DNA from: Doryteuthis pealeii
Taxonomy: Eukaryota > Mollusca > Cephalopoda > Myopsida > Loliginidae
Assembly (NCBI GenBank): GCA_023376005.1
Contig: CM042181.1
Span: forward strand, 16,286,394 to 16,350,393
Direction of reading: 5' to 3'
Length of the DNA stretch: 64,000 nucleotides
Program-made: the position numbers and the translations under genes
Notes under the pieces: model-generated
What the model was told of the DNA's origin: nothing
Database searches by the model: none
Seen by the model: only the letters and a program-made list of their open reading frames with translations
Shown here: positions 10,161-21,829 of the stretch, piece by piece
Position numbering within the stretch: position 1 is the first letter of the stretch
How the letters are laid out: every line of letters starts with the position of its first letter

Positions 10161-11755
10161 AAAAGAAGCATTTCTATAGTAAAAATCATTAGCAATGCAT
10201 TTAATTCATACAAAAAAAGCTATTTTCTATCAGTAATGCTTGCATTTAATTTCCTGACCACTGACAATCCCTTTCTTCCTGATTTTCAATGCATTTCTAT
10301 AGTAAAATCATTAGCAATGCATTTACATTATACAAAAAAGCTTTCTATCAGTAATGCTTGCATTAATTCCTGACCACAGACAATCCCTTTCTTCCTGATT
10401 TTCAATGCTTTCTATAGTAAAATCATTAGCAATGCATTTACATTATACAAAAGCTATTTTCTATCAGTAATGCTTGCCTTAATTCCTGACACTGACAATC
10501 CCTTTCTTTCTGATTTTCAATGCATTTCTATAGTAAAATCATTAGCAATGCATTTACATTATACAAAAAAAGCTATTTTCTATCAGTAATGCTTGCATTA
10601 ATTCCTGACCACTGACAATCCCTTACTTTCTGATTTTCAATGCATTTCTATAGTAAAAATCATTAGCAATGCATTTACATTATACAAAAAGCTATTTTCT
10701 ATCAGTAATGCTTGCATTAATTCCTGACCACTGACAATCCCTTTCTTTCTGATTTTCAATGCATTTCTATAGTAAAATCATTAGCAATGCATTTACATTA
10801 TACAAAAAAGCTATTTTCTATCAGTAATGCTTGCATTAATTCCTGACCACTGACAATCCCTTTATTTCTGATTTTCAATGCATTTCTATAGTAAAATCAT
10901 TAGCAATGCATTTACATTATACAAAAAAGCTATTTTCTATCAGTAATGCTTGCATTAATTCCTGACCACTGACAATCCCTTTCTTTCTGATTTTCAATGC
11001 ATTTCTATAGTAAAATCATTAGCAATGCATTTACATTATACAAAAAAGCTATTTTCTATCAGTAATGCTTGCCTTAATTCCTGACCACTGACAATCCCTT
11101 TCTTCCTGATTTCAATGCATTTTTATAGTAAAATCATTAGCAATGCATTTACATTATACAAAAAAGCTATTTTCTATCAGTAATGCTTGCATTAATTCCT
11201 GACCACTGACAATCCCTTTCTTTTGATTTTCAATGCATTTCTATAGTAAAATCATTAGCAATGCATTTACATTATACAAAAAAGCTATTTTCTATCAGTA
11301 ATGCTTGCATTAATTCCTGACCACTGACAATCCCTTTCTTTCTGATTTTCAATGCATTTCTATAGTAAAATCATTAGCAATGCATTTACATTATACAAAA
11401 AAGCTATTTTCTATCAGTAATGCTTGTCTTAATTCCTGACCACTGACAATCCCTTTCTTTCTGATTTTCAATGCATTTCTATAGTAAAATCATTAGCAAT
11501 GCATTTACATTATACAAAAAAGCTATTTTCTATCAGTAATGCTTGCATTAATTCCTGACCACTGACAATCCCTTTCTTTCTGATTTTCAATGCATTTCTA
11601 TAGTAAAATCATTAGCAATGCATTTACATTATACAAAAAGCTATTTTCTATCAGTAATGCTTGCATTAATTCCTGACACTGACAATCCCTTTCTTTCTGA
11701 TTTTCAATGCATTTCTATAGTAAAATCATTGCAATTGCATTTACATTCACATATA
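10161..11755 (-). repeat. Intronic satellite, 118-120 bp unit, about 13-14 copies
   Basis: The unit contains GCTATTTTCTATCAGTAATG, CTGACCACTGACAATCCC and TTCAATGCATTTCTATAG. It is the reverse complement of the array at 52870-53990, which has about eight copies, so the array predates the duplication of the helicase locus and has changed length since. Confidence 0.95.
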
Positions 11756-11809
11756 ATAGCCAAAATTATCAGAACTACTTGCCTTAAATCCTGACCACTG
11801 AAATCCCTA

Positions 11810-12480
11810 TATAAGATAATCATTCATAAATAAAATCCTGATTATGATTTAAATAATTATTATTTAATAATCATTGAGAATATAACATAAATAACTAAGG
11901 GAATTGTGACATTGGTGGTGTCCTAGTTTTGGTTACAGACACATACATAATCTCTATTATAAAAGACTAGACTTTAATAGAGATATCATTCATAAATAAA
12001 ATGCTAATTAAGATTAAATATTATTATTTAATAATCAATGAGAATATAACATAAATAACTAAGGGAATTGTGACATTGGTAGTGTCCTAATTTTGGTTAC
12101 AGACACGTACATAATCTCTATTATAATAAGACTAGACTTTAATGGAGATATCATTCATAAATAAAATGCTAATTAAGATTAAACATTATATATTTAATAA
12201 TAAATGAGAATATAACATAAATAACTAGTGGAATTGTGACATTGGTGGTGATATTTTAGAAAATCATGCAGAACTGCTGCTTATTGGTGGTGTCCTAGTT
12301 GTTACAGACACGTACATAATCTCTATTATAATAAGACTATATTTTAATAGAGATATCATTCATAAATAAAATGCTAATAAGATTAAATAATTATTATTCA
12401 ATAATCATTGAGAATATAAACATATAATAAACTAAGAATTGTGAAGACATTGGTGGGTTGAATAATTTAGAACATCATGC
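11810..12480 (-). mobile_element. Tandem Helitron-like units, about 165 bp, about 3.5 copies
   Basis: On the minus strand each unit begins TCTTATTATAATAGAG and ends CTCTATTAAAGTCTAG, with junction CTAG|TCTTATT. CTAG sites lie at 11967-11970 and 12132-12135; the third is mutated to CTAT at 12337-12340. One unit has an extra segment (about 12243-12285) copied from the exon-2 flank (ATCATGCAGAACTGC). Same array as 52260-52863. Confidence 0.75.
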
Positions 12481-12496
12481 AGAACTGCGTGCTTAC

Positions 12497-12700
12497 CTGT
12501 TACCCACTGGACATATTAGAAATTTTGCAGCTTGGCTTTGTGTCAAGTAGTTCCATGATGGCTTGGAGCAGGGTTTCGTCTTTCCCGGCCATAGGCCGTG
12601 CCATTTAAAATAAACGGACACAAAGAAGGAAACGAATCGCTTCACCAAGGACTTATTTTCAATGCAATTTTCTAGGTTGTCTCTTCATTTTAAACAAGTT
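12497..12700 (-). pseudogene. HELZ/HELZ2-like SF1 helicase, left copy, exon 2 with motif I (frameshifted)
   Basis: Counterpart of 52045-52236. The donor GTAAGC (12491-12496) is kept; the acceptor side is too changed to place exactly. The Walker A region can be aligned with the right copy (TATGG, GGGAAAG, ACCCTG in order), but single-base losses and a small insertion break the frame before and inside the P-loop, so no functional GxxxxGKT is encoded. Later pieces matching MELLDTKP are recognisable. With exons 1, 3 and 5 also damaged, the left copy cannot make an ATPase as written. Confidence 0.7.
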
Positions 12701-12977
12701 AGTGCGCGTTGTGCGGAATTTTTAAATTAAAACACAAACCAAAAGAAAAGTTTTATGAATATACAATTAGGGTTGGGCAAAAAAAAAAATACTGTTAATG
12801 TGTTATAATGACATAGAAAAGTAATGAAATCTGCCAGTGTGTGGAAATAAGAAAAAAAAATCTATGCTAGCCCAAACTGAAAAAAGAGATTCTATTTTAA
12901 AAAAGAAAGGAAAGATAATGACTAGATATGATATTATGTAGTGCATTATTTATTTGGATTAATATATATATATATAC

Positions 12978-13013
<36 letters not shown>

Positions 13014-15068
13014 ATATAATTATATATATATATATATATATAAATAGTTAATGTGTTATAAATAATAGAAAAACAGTAATTGTGAATTTTGTAGGTAAAT
13101 AAGAAAATGCATCTATGGCTAGCCCAAAACTGTTAAAGAGAATTTTTTTAAAAAGAAAGGAAAGATAATGATAAGATATGAATGTAGCATTATTTTAATC
13201 TGTATTACACACACACACACACACACGTCACACACACACACACACATATAATATATATATATTATTATATATATATATATATTATATATATATATATTAT
13301 CAATTATATCTCAGGTAAACAGAGATTGATTGAAATGAATTTAAAAGCTAGGCTGCTGTGGGATGTTGAAAAATGAAAAAGAAAAGTTTATTGAATCGGC
13401 AAAAATAGGGAGGTAAATGCATTAACATGATATTTAGAAAATAATGAAGTTCTGATGTAAATAAGGGTAAAATCTATGCCCTAGCCCCAAACTGGAAAAA
13501 GAATTTTTTGCTGAACCATAACATGAGAAACAATCCAAGTTTACAGTAATAACAATCTTTTTCATTATATAAAAAATCTGCGAAAATATGTTGCCACAAA
13601 AATGCACATTTTTAAACTTAGATTTTTAGACTATATGAATATAAATGATGCTTGATCTAAGGTAAAGATATTGAATGCAACATGCCACCTTCCAGCATGT
13701 TTAAACTGCCAATATTAGATGAATAAAATTAGGACATGAATCAGCCAAAATAAATAAACGATAAATGTAGTCAATTGCCATAAATAATAAGTATCTCAAT
13801 AATTATTTTTGTAATATTTATAATTTTGGGTTTAGATTCAAAGCTAAAAATGCAAAGAGAAAATATTTGTGGATATGAGATAACTCCTGTTTGTATAATA
13901 TCCTGTTTTTTTAAAAATTTAAAATGTAGGGATATATTTTGCGGAATGAAAACACCCAAGAATAAAATCAGTGTTTACAAATAAAATTGCTACGAAATAT
14001 TTGGACAGATGAGAATAATCTGGTGACAATATTGTATCTAATCAAAACTGCCTAGGATATATTCTTTATGGGAATGAACAACCACCAAGGAAATAAAAAC
14101 AGTTTGTTTACAATAAAGAATGCTCGGAAATATTTTGGAATTGAGAATGATCTATCTAATTATTTTTTGTTGAAATTTTAAAAATGCTTTAAGGGATAAT
14201 ATTTGGGAATTGAAACAGCCCAAAGTAATATTTAAAACAGTGTAAATACAATAAAGAAGTACAGGAAATAATATAATATAGAGAATTAAAAAACCGAAAA
14301 TAAAGGTTGTTTACAGTCTATGGGAAGGTCTGTTAAGATCAGTATATTTTTGGGTCAACCAGCTGACATGACGAACATTAGGAAAAAAAGTTATTAGTTA
14401 ATGCACAAAATTCTATGGACTTACTAATATAGATATATATATAATATATACTATATAAGCTTTCATATTACATATATATAAATGGTAAAAAATATAATAG
14501 AAATAGAATATATTTATTATACATATAATTAGAATGCTGAAGGAATTTAACTGGACAATTTCCACAAAATAACTGATAATAAAACAGAACCGTCGTTGTT
14601 TACATGTTACCAAAGGCTACCAGTTAAACGAATCAGGCTCGATATATTTGTGGTCCCACATAGTGAATGCGAACAAACAATTCATGATATATTATATATA
14701 AGAGATAAGAAACATAATAGAGTATATTTAATAAAGCGAACACACGTATGAGGAATACAGTACAATAAAACTTCGGACATGTTACCTGCAAGTAATGGTC
14801 TGGGAAATTTCCGAGCCTTGGAACGTTCTCCATTATTAATGCACATATTTTGTTTTATACAAAAATTTAAACTAAATTCTTTCATTGGAGGATAAGTGCG
14901 TCTGGGGTCTCTGCCTCAAACGCTTACCTCGGGTGACATCAAATTAAACGTTCCCCTAAGCTGTGCGTCTCGGTGTGTTACTTGAAAAGAAACAACCAAC
15001 TTACTCGTGAATAACAAAATTGAGAGGAGAAACAAAGACTGGGAAAGGCATATTTAAAGACATGTTAC
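12701..15068. other. Left-copy intron 1: AT-rich, degenerate repeats, TA and CA microsatellites
   Basis: Diverged copies of a motif around CTATGCTAGCCCAAACTG occur near 12865, 13115 and 13475, suggesting an old tandem of about 200-350 bp units. TA runs lie at 12961-13042 and 13244-13300, and a CA run at 13205-13245. 14930-15010 is collinear with 51040-51150 of the right copy. The solo LTR found in the right-copy intron is absent here. Confidence 0.6.
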
Positions 15069-15430
15069 CTGACAGTTATGGTCTGGATTCTCTGAGGAAA
15101 CATTTACCGGATCGGAAAAGACGATATCAAGAGGGCAAATATCCAAAAGGCAAAGCAGAGACAGAAACGTTCTGTTTTTGGAACCTGAAATTGTACCTCA
15201 ACTTTTTTTTAACCGTTTTCCATTTGAGACCAAACTCTTCCAAATACACTTGGGTATATAGGTGACACGAGGAGAAAGGGTAAATCCATTGCAGGTAATC
15301 TTCCTTGATGCTGTTTAGTTGTTTTTCAGTGACAATTCCCACCTTCAGTAAATCTTTCTTGTGAGAATTTCAAAAAAAGAAATATAGCGATATACATTCG
15401 TAAGGATCACTTTCCTATCTCTCTCTTTTT
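15069..15430 (-). pseudogene. HELZ/HELZ2-like helicase, left copy, exon 1 equivalent (cut by gap, heavily degraded)
   Basis: Matches 50670-50997 on the minus strand; the rest would lie in the N gap. The donor GTAACA is kept at 15063-15068. Recognisable blocks are GTCACTGAAAA, GAAGAGTTTGGTCTCAAAT and TTGAGGTACAATTTCAG, but there are many substitutions and several indels, and much lower identity than in exon 4. No open frame spans it. Its degradation favours a real pseudogene over simple allelic variation. Confidence 0.7.
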
Positions 15431-15530
15431 NNNNNNNNNNNNNNNNNNNNNNNNNNNNNNNNNNNNNNNNNNNNNNNNNNNNNNNNNNNNNNNNNNNNNN
15501 NNNNNNNNNNNNNNNNNNNNNNNNNNNNNN
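15431..15530. other. Assembly gap (100 N)
   Basis: Exactly 100 N's, the usual scaffold-join placeholder. Order and orientation of the contigs either side rest on scaffolding and not on sequence. Confidence 0.99.
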
Positions 15531-15575
15531 AAAAGAGAGACTTGTGTTCTTATAGCCTAGGTTTTTTGTTGTAAT

Positions 15576-16095
15576 TGTTACGTAGCCGTTCGTCACGGTA
15601 CCATATAGATATATTTGTTACGTCTTACTCTGGTCTATTCTTCCGGCCGTCTTCTGATCGTCTAGTCTTCTGTCTTCTATCTTCTAATGGTCTCGTCTGG
15701 TCTTTCTTATCTGGGTCCCGTGTCTGGTTCTGCTAGGGACCATTTCTTATCAGAAGCCTTGTGTCATTGTTAGCTTTTAGTAATAACAACAAGACTTCGA
15801 TTTACTTTGGATGTTAGTTTATTCTGGAACCCCAGACCAGACAAATGCGCGCGAAGAGTCACATCTTGCTAGCTTCTAACTCTGCAACTGACTACTGCAA
15901 CTAACTGAGTTGCTTACACCTTAAACCGGAAGGGGCTTTCTATCGGGGTTCCGTTCTCACGTTCCATCCCCAGAACGCAAGGTGAGAGTGAGGTCAAACA
16001 TTGTCACTCACTCTCAAGGCCATCAGCTGTACTGATCGCCATAAGGATTTCTATACTACCTTAAAAAGTAATAGGGATCCAATTAATATGTAACA
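15576..16095 (+). mobile_element. Solo LTR, family L (TGTTACGTA ... TATGTAACA)
   Basis: Starts TGTTACGTA and ends TATGTAACA, flanked by TAAT on both sides (15572-15575 and 16096-16099). The body shares GAAGCCTTGTGTCATTGTTA, ACAAGACTTCGATTTAC and CTCACTCTCAAGGCCATCAG with the copies at 44440-45018 and 51470-51997. The 4-bp target duplication and lack of internal region mark a solo LTR of a Gypsy- or BEL-like retrotransposon. Confidence 0.8.
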
Positions 16096-16109
16096 TAATA
16101 TTTTCTTGT

Positions 16110-16545
16110 TTTTGCCCTGCTAATGTGGACATATGTCAAACTGCAGGTTTCTGGCCAGCTTGATAGGTGAGCAGGCATTTGTTTAGGTCACCTTTTCTAG
16201 ACACTTCCCAGATGTCTGGGTGAACAGTGTTACCCAAGGGGTTGCTTAGTCACTCACGACCTTCCCGAGGCACGTTGCTGTTCAATCAGCAAGGCAGTGA
16301 CGAGTCAAGAGTTGTGTCACATGTAGATTCACAGCTGTGTGCTTCCAGCCTATCAGGCCAGCACACATCACCATTCCTCCATCACTGTGGGACTTGTAGG
16401 AATATCTGCACATGTTTGACATGTTGAGCGCATGTGCGACCCGCACCGCATGCTCTCCTTCCCCAAAGTCAAGTATCAGTGACGAACCGAGGCAAGATGA
16501 CTGAGACTTTGGGGAACGCAGGTGGGTGATCTAACAAGATCTACA
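16110..16545 (-). mobile_element. LINE 5' region, minus strand
   Basis: Reverse complement of 43000-43450 (shared blocks TCTGGCCAGCTTGATAGGTG, TAGACACTTCCCA, TTCCTCCATCACTG, TTGACTTTGGGGAA reading either strand). It contains only the 5' untranslated part; no endonuclease codons. Confidence 0.65.
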
Positions 16546-17170
16546 GGATATTATATCAATAATATTTAACCTTTGATTTTAAACCTGTTCTGCGATTTTA
16601 GCATTGAGCGCCTTCATATGCTAATACTTTTCACATTCATTTTCCATTATATTATTAAGTTTTTAAGGGCCATTCCTTGGCCTTATAGCAGAAGCGCTTA
16701 TCTGGTGGACTCCTCGATAAAGAGTCCGTCCACAATGTGAATCCTTTGGTTACTAAAGTGTTCTGAGTTACTGGCAATCGTATATAAGTCCTTCGTGAGT
16801 ATTGGTAAAGATCCGTGTCAAAGAGTGTATTTGATGTGTGACCAATATGGGGGGGGGGAGTAAGTATCTTATCAGGCCATTAGTACTGCCAGTGATTGGT
16901 TAGAAGAGTCAATCACGTGACCTTGGATAGTCTATAAGTATAAGTGGGGAACTGGCACACACCTTATATATACCAAAATTTCTCAACAATTATATATATA
17001 TATGATATGTATTATGTTTTCAGAAAAAAAATTTATTCTTTTTATCTTACTATGTAAGATAAAAAGAATAAATTTTTTTCTGAAAATTTTTTTTTTTCTG
17101 AAAACATAATACATTTTGCGGACCTTCTTTTTTTTATATAAAATAATGAATTTTCTCCCGTTTGAACCAG

Positions 17171-17231
<61 letters not shown>

Positions 17232-17240
17232 TATATACAT
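16546..17240. repeat. AT-rich sequence, short foldback and (TA)n
   Basis: 17008-17110 contains a palindrome in which TTATTCTTTTTATCTTAC pairs with its complement, with a duplicated arm end. 17177-17226 is a pure TA run. 16850-16858 is a G9 run. No gene seen. Confidence 0.65.
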
Positions 17241-18000
17241 TTACTTATAGACAGGAAATCTCACCTCTTGCAAGTTGCAAATGCTAATTCTAATTTATGT
17301 TATAATATATTTATGTTTAATTTATGTTTAATATATATATTAAAAGCTAATTCTAATTTATGTTATAAGCTGATATATCCGGGATATATTATAAAGTTGT
17401 AGTAAGGTATATTCTCGCAGGTAAGTAGAAGGTGGTGCGTCGAGTAACAGTAATAGCAGTACATCTTCCGAGCAGTTGGCGTGGTAGTCTTGCAAGTAGG
17501 CTAGTAGGTGCTGGTACCACGACAGTGTTGAGTATTTATGGAGGACACTATCCAATCAGATTATAGTGAGGGGGTGCCTAGGTATTTGCATATTCATTAC
17601 ATCATAATCACATGTATGTTCAATTTAATTTAATTTTCCCTTGGTTTATGTGAAATATGCTTCCCATTTTGTTTGGGGAATGCGATGTTAAAAGGGTTAG
17701 AATTTATGAACTTATGTGAAAGGGGAAACCTGAAAAAATGTGATAGCCTTCAAAACCAACCACCAAACCAATATAAACACAATGCTTCAAACAAATTGTA
17801 AAAAAATGTATTAAATGGTCTACAAGAATCTGACTTTTTTATATATTAATAAGAAGATTCATTTTACCCAGAATGCAATGCTGATGGTTATATATTTCAC
17901 ACAGAAAGTGGTTTATGGCTTATACCCAAGAGAATAATAACATTAAAATACAAACACAATGCTTCAAGCAATTTATAAAACTCTTTAAAAAAAAAATTAC
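17241..18000. other. No recognisable gene
   Basis: Short direct repeats of GCTAATTCTAATTTATGTTA at 17282 and 17346, and CCAATCAGATTATAG at 17550. A 65-codon minus ORF at 17358-17555 has no known domain. Confidence 0.5.
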
Positions 18001-18157
18001 CTTTTTTGGAATTGGCGCTTTTGGTGTCTTTTTGATTTCTTCATCTGAATAATTTGATGAAAGTTCAGAATCGGAAGATGAGTCGGGTTTAAAATTTGGA
18101 TTTCGCAAACCCACATCAAATTGTAAGTTGCTGGCTGCCATAGCGTTAAATGTTTCT
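18001..18157 (-). CDS. Possible first coding exon of an unknown minus-strand gene
   Basis: The minus strand shows an acceptor-like TTTCTGTAG just upstream, then ATG at 18139-18141 and 47 codons ending in AAG followed by the donor GTAATT (17996-18000). The coding part is 141 bp, phase 0. The peptide begins MAASNLQFDVGLRNPNF, has a serine and acidic cluster (DSSSDSELSSNYSDEE, residues 20-35) and then a lysine- and proline-rich end (KKTPKAPIPKK). The serine clusters resemble casein kinase sites. Composition is unlike the repeat-derived ORFs around it, and codons are not low-complexity, so a genuine exon is plausible. No later exon could be recognised downstream (below 18001), and the family is unknown. 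A retroelement-derived ORF is the main alternative. Confidence 0.4.
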
Positions 18158-18289
18158 CTACAGAAATTTCTGGAAAAAAAAGGAAAAAATTAAAAAAGAA
18201 AAAATATTATCAATTTTATTAACAAATTAGTGAATTCAAAATGATTTCTTAGGTTGGGTTATTGCTAGGCTCAAATAGATAGGGAGCTC

Positions 18290-18410
18290 CTGAAGAAGGC
18301 TGGAGGATAGAGCAGCCGAAACGTGTTTTTACATACCATAGTAAAGATGAGGACAAGAGTATGAAAAATTAAAATAATAAACATCAAGTCTCATCTCAAA
18401 AATTCAGCCA
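18290..18410 (-). repeat. Copy of the repeat unit found in tandem at 62575-62880
   Basis: AAAGATGAGGACAAGAGT and CAAGTCTCATCTCAAAAATTC match the reverse complement of the 62.6-62.9 kb tandem. It is preceded by CTGAAGAAGGCTGGAGG and CCGAAACGTG, a phrase often seen at the ends of Penelope-like elements. Confidence 0.5.
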
Positions 18411-18424
18411 AACAAAATAATAAA

Positions 18425-18775
18425 GTAAAGTCGTGGCCTAAAGTCAGCATCAGCCAGACAGTGAGGGAGTCTATCCTCTTTCACTAGTGCTAGACTAAGG
18501 AGAAGTTAAAATATATTGAATATAAAAAAAATTTGTCGGTGTGGCCTAAAGTCGGTATCAGCCAGACAGCAAGGGAGTCTATCCCCTTTTCACTAGTGCT
18601 AGACTGAGGAGATTGTTTTTACCATCTGAAGTGGAGCACCACACCTACCATCAGCTCCTCACTTTACTACACAGATCCCTGTGCTACCCATATGCTCAGT
18701 TGGTGAGGGTCGGTATTGAACCAGGAACCTTGCAGTTCCTAGGCGAACGCTCTACCGACTTAGTTGAATTGGAAA
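18425..18775 (-). mobile_element. tRNA-derived SINE, minus strand, with duplicated tail
   Basis: Reading from 18775 down: GTCGGTAGAGCGTTCGCC (tRNA-like head), GGTTCCTGGTTCAATACC (box B), CACAGGGATCTGTG, GGAGCTGATGGTAGGTGTGG and GGGGATAGACTCCC. The same order is present at 25794-26056. The tail block (GGCCTAAAGTCGG..CAGCCAGACAG) occurs twice, at 18437 and 18545, so the 3' end is duplicated or two copies are joined. Confidence 0.85.
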
Positions 18776-19004
18776 AAAGAAAAAAGAAAAAAAGAAAAAA
18801 TACAAACTTCTGGGCTGATTTTGTTCATTATAATTAAAACAACTAACAAGACTTATGTTAGCTTGATCAAGCTTTTTATTTTATCTAGCCCATATCACTG
18901 CAATAAAAATTTAAAAACGAGAATACAGAAAGAATAATAAAGCAAATATATAGAAAAATAATTATTCATCAATTCTATATGTATAAATATAAATAAGAGA
19001 TTTA

Positions 19005-19050
19005 TTTTTTAACTTTTTAAATCCCGTGTGACGCCAGGTAGTAATGCTAG
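19005..19050 (+). mobile_element. Decayed Helitron 3' end
   Basis: ATCCCGTGTGACGCCAGG followed by TAGTAATGCTAG and T. It parallels 62402-62431 (ATCCCGGGCAATTCCAGG, TAGCTCTGCTAG, T). A weak GC hairpin about 10 bases before a terminal CTAG next to T is the Helitron 3' pattern. The 5' end was not found. Confidence 0.4.
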
Positions 19051-19194
19051 TAAAAGATATCTAAACAGTTAAATTCTAAAATTACATCTCCAACTAGCTA
19101 CAACACAACCATCAGCCTTTATCAATAACTGTTGAGTTATGGCTGTAAGTATTCAATAAAACCTAAGCTAGTAAGATATTTATCGATACTGAAT

Positions 19195-20750
19195 GATAAA
19201 CAAGAGAAAATAAAATAAATAAATAAACAAGTAAAATAAAACACTATGATTTATTTAATTTTTAAAAAAAGCCAATTTATAAAATATATAAACAAACAAG
19301 TAAAATAAAACACTATGATTTATTTAATTAAAAAAAAGGCCAATTTATAAAATAAATAAACAAGTAAAATAAAACACTATGATTTATTTAATTAAAAAAA
19401 AGGCCAATTTATAAAATAAATAAACAAGTAAAATAAAACACTATGATTTATTTAATTTTTAAAAAAAAATAAAACACTATGATTTAATTAAAAAAAAGGA
19501 AATTTATAAAATAAATAAATAAACAAGTAAAATAAAACACTATGATTTATTTAATTAAAAAAAAAAACAAATTACAAAATAAATAAATAAACAAGTAAAA
19601 TAAAACACTATGATTTATTTAATTTTTAAAAAAGCCAATTTAAAAAATAAATAAATAAACAAGTAAAATAAAACACTATGATTTATTTAATTAAAAAAAA
19701 GCCAATTTATAAAATAAATAAATAAACAAGTAAAATAAAACACTATGATTTATTTAATTTAAAAAAAAAGCCAATTTATAAAATAAATAAATAAACAAGT
19801 AAAATAAAACACTATGATTTATTTAATTTTAAAAAAAAGCCAATTTATAAAATATATAAACAAACAAGTAAAATAAAACACTATGATTTATTTAATTAAA
19901 AAAAGCCAATTTATAAAATAAATAAACAAGTAAAATAAAACACTATGATTTATTTAATTAAAAAAAAGGCCAATTTATAAAATAAATAAACAAGTAAAAT
20001 AAAACACTATGATTTATTTAATTTTTTAATAAAAGCCAATTTATAAAATAAATAAATAAAACACTAGATTTATTTAATTAAAAAAAGGAAATTTATAAAA
20101 TAAATAAATAAACAAGTAAAATAAAACACTATGATTTATTTAATTTTTAAAAAAAAAATTTATAAAATAAATAAATAAACAAGTAAAATAAAACACTATG
20201 ATTTATTTAATTTTTTAAAAAAAGCCAATTTATAAATAAATAAATAAAACTCTATGATTTATTTAATTAAAAAAAAGGAAATTTATAAAATAAATAAATA
20301 AACAAGTAAAATAAAACACTATGATTTATTTAATTAAAAGAAAAAACAAATTACAAAATAAATAAATAAACAAGTAAAATAAAACACTATGATTTATTTA
20401 ATTTTAAAAAAAGCCAATTTATAAAATAAATAAATAAACAAGTAAAATAAAACACTATGATTTATTTAATTAAAAAAAAGCCAATTTATAAAATAAATAA
20501 ATAAACAAGTAAAATAAACACTATGATTTATTTAATTTTTAAAAAAAAGCCAATTTATAAAATAATAAATAAACAAGTAAATAAAACACTATGATTTATT
20601 TAATTAAAAAAAAGCCAATTTATAAAATAAATAAACAAGTAAAATAAAACACTATGATTTATTTAATATTTAAAAAATAGGCAATTTATAAAATAAATAA
20701 ATAAACAAGTAAAATAAAACACTAGGATTTATTTAATAATCAAAAGAAAA
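19195..20750. repeat. Satellite, about 65-72 bp unit, over 20 copies
   Basis: Units contain ACAAGTAAAATAAAACACTA, TGATTTATTTAATT, an A run and GCCAATTTATAAAATAAATA. Length varies through the A run and the number of AAAT repeats. Confidence 0.95.
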
Positions 20751-20884
20751 AAAAGGCAATAAGTCTCCTCAAGTGTCCAGGACTGTTCTGAGTATTCTGG
20801 CACAATGTGCCCTAATTATTATTTTAAAAAAATTTTTCATTTAATAATAAAAAGAAAAAAAAAGACATTCAGAGTAATCTCCCT

Positions 20885-21600
20885 TGAGTTCAACTAATTT
20901 TATGGTAGGAATTTACGAGTAAAAATTTGAAGATTACTCCACTTGAGTTAAATTTACCAAAGAAGCAAGCCCTGTCGGTGGAATACACCGTATGCACCTC
21001 TGCAGTGGGTGGTGACCCATGATGCTTAAGGGTGGATTCCTGGTGGCTGAGCAGTACATGGCACACAACATTCCACTTTGTTCCTTACTTAGGCTAAATG
21101 GGTGGTTGGTCATGTCAAGCCCTAGCACCTATATGATTGTCCCAACACTATTGCCCTTATGACAAACCCCCAATATTTTTTATCATATATGTGCTAGAAG
21201 GCGGTGTCTGAGAGTCTTCATGTCCAGGATATGACATTAAACTTTATCTGATGGTGAAGTTCCAATTCTGGAGCTCGGGAATTTGGACTATCCCTTCATC
21301 CCCATTGCTCCCAGGTCCACCTTATCCCGGAGGTAATTTTCACCTTTAGTTGGCTAAATTCCTAGTAAATAAGGCAATTAGGGTAACCTCCCTTATCTTT
21401 CATTTTGAACCGTACAAAATAAACAAATCTTAGAAACTTTTTTGAAAACAATACAACTGCATGCTTTAACACAAAAATATCATAAAACGTGTTCTTAATA
21501 ACAATTAAGTTCATTTCAGATAATGCACACGCACAATTTTATGCTAGGAATTTAGCCAACTAAAGGTGAAAATTACCATCCCGGAGTGGTAGTACCTGTT
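20885..21600 (-). repeat. Interspersed repeat, copy 1 (same family as 30240-30720)
   Basis: Shares, in opposite orientation, AAACTTTATCTGATGGTGA, ACCTATATGATTGTCCCAAC, CCCTTATGACAA and CCTCTGCAGTGGGTGGTGAC with 30240-30720. Its outer part contains paired TTTAGTTGGCTAAATTCCTAG (21340-21362) and its complement (21542-21565), so a foldback end is present. Possibly the untranslated part of a LINE. No intact ORF. Confidence 0.6.
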
Positions 21601-21829
21601 AGGGCAGCATAAATTATTTGCAATATTTTTCTGATTTTTTTTCCCCTGAGAAACATATTCCTATGACTAAAGGGAGATAAGTCCTACAAAGGGGAGATAA
21701 CTCTAATCATCAAATTCAAGTGTCACAAGAATAGATTTTCATAATTGTTTGAGCACGTTAAATTTCAATTAATTCAATGGTGCGAAAATATAAAGACGTT
21801 AGGGTTAGGCTACTTCGGGAGTTTCCGTA

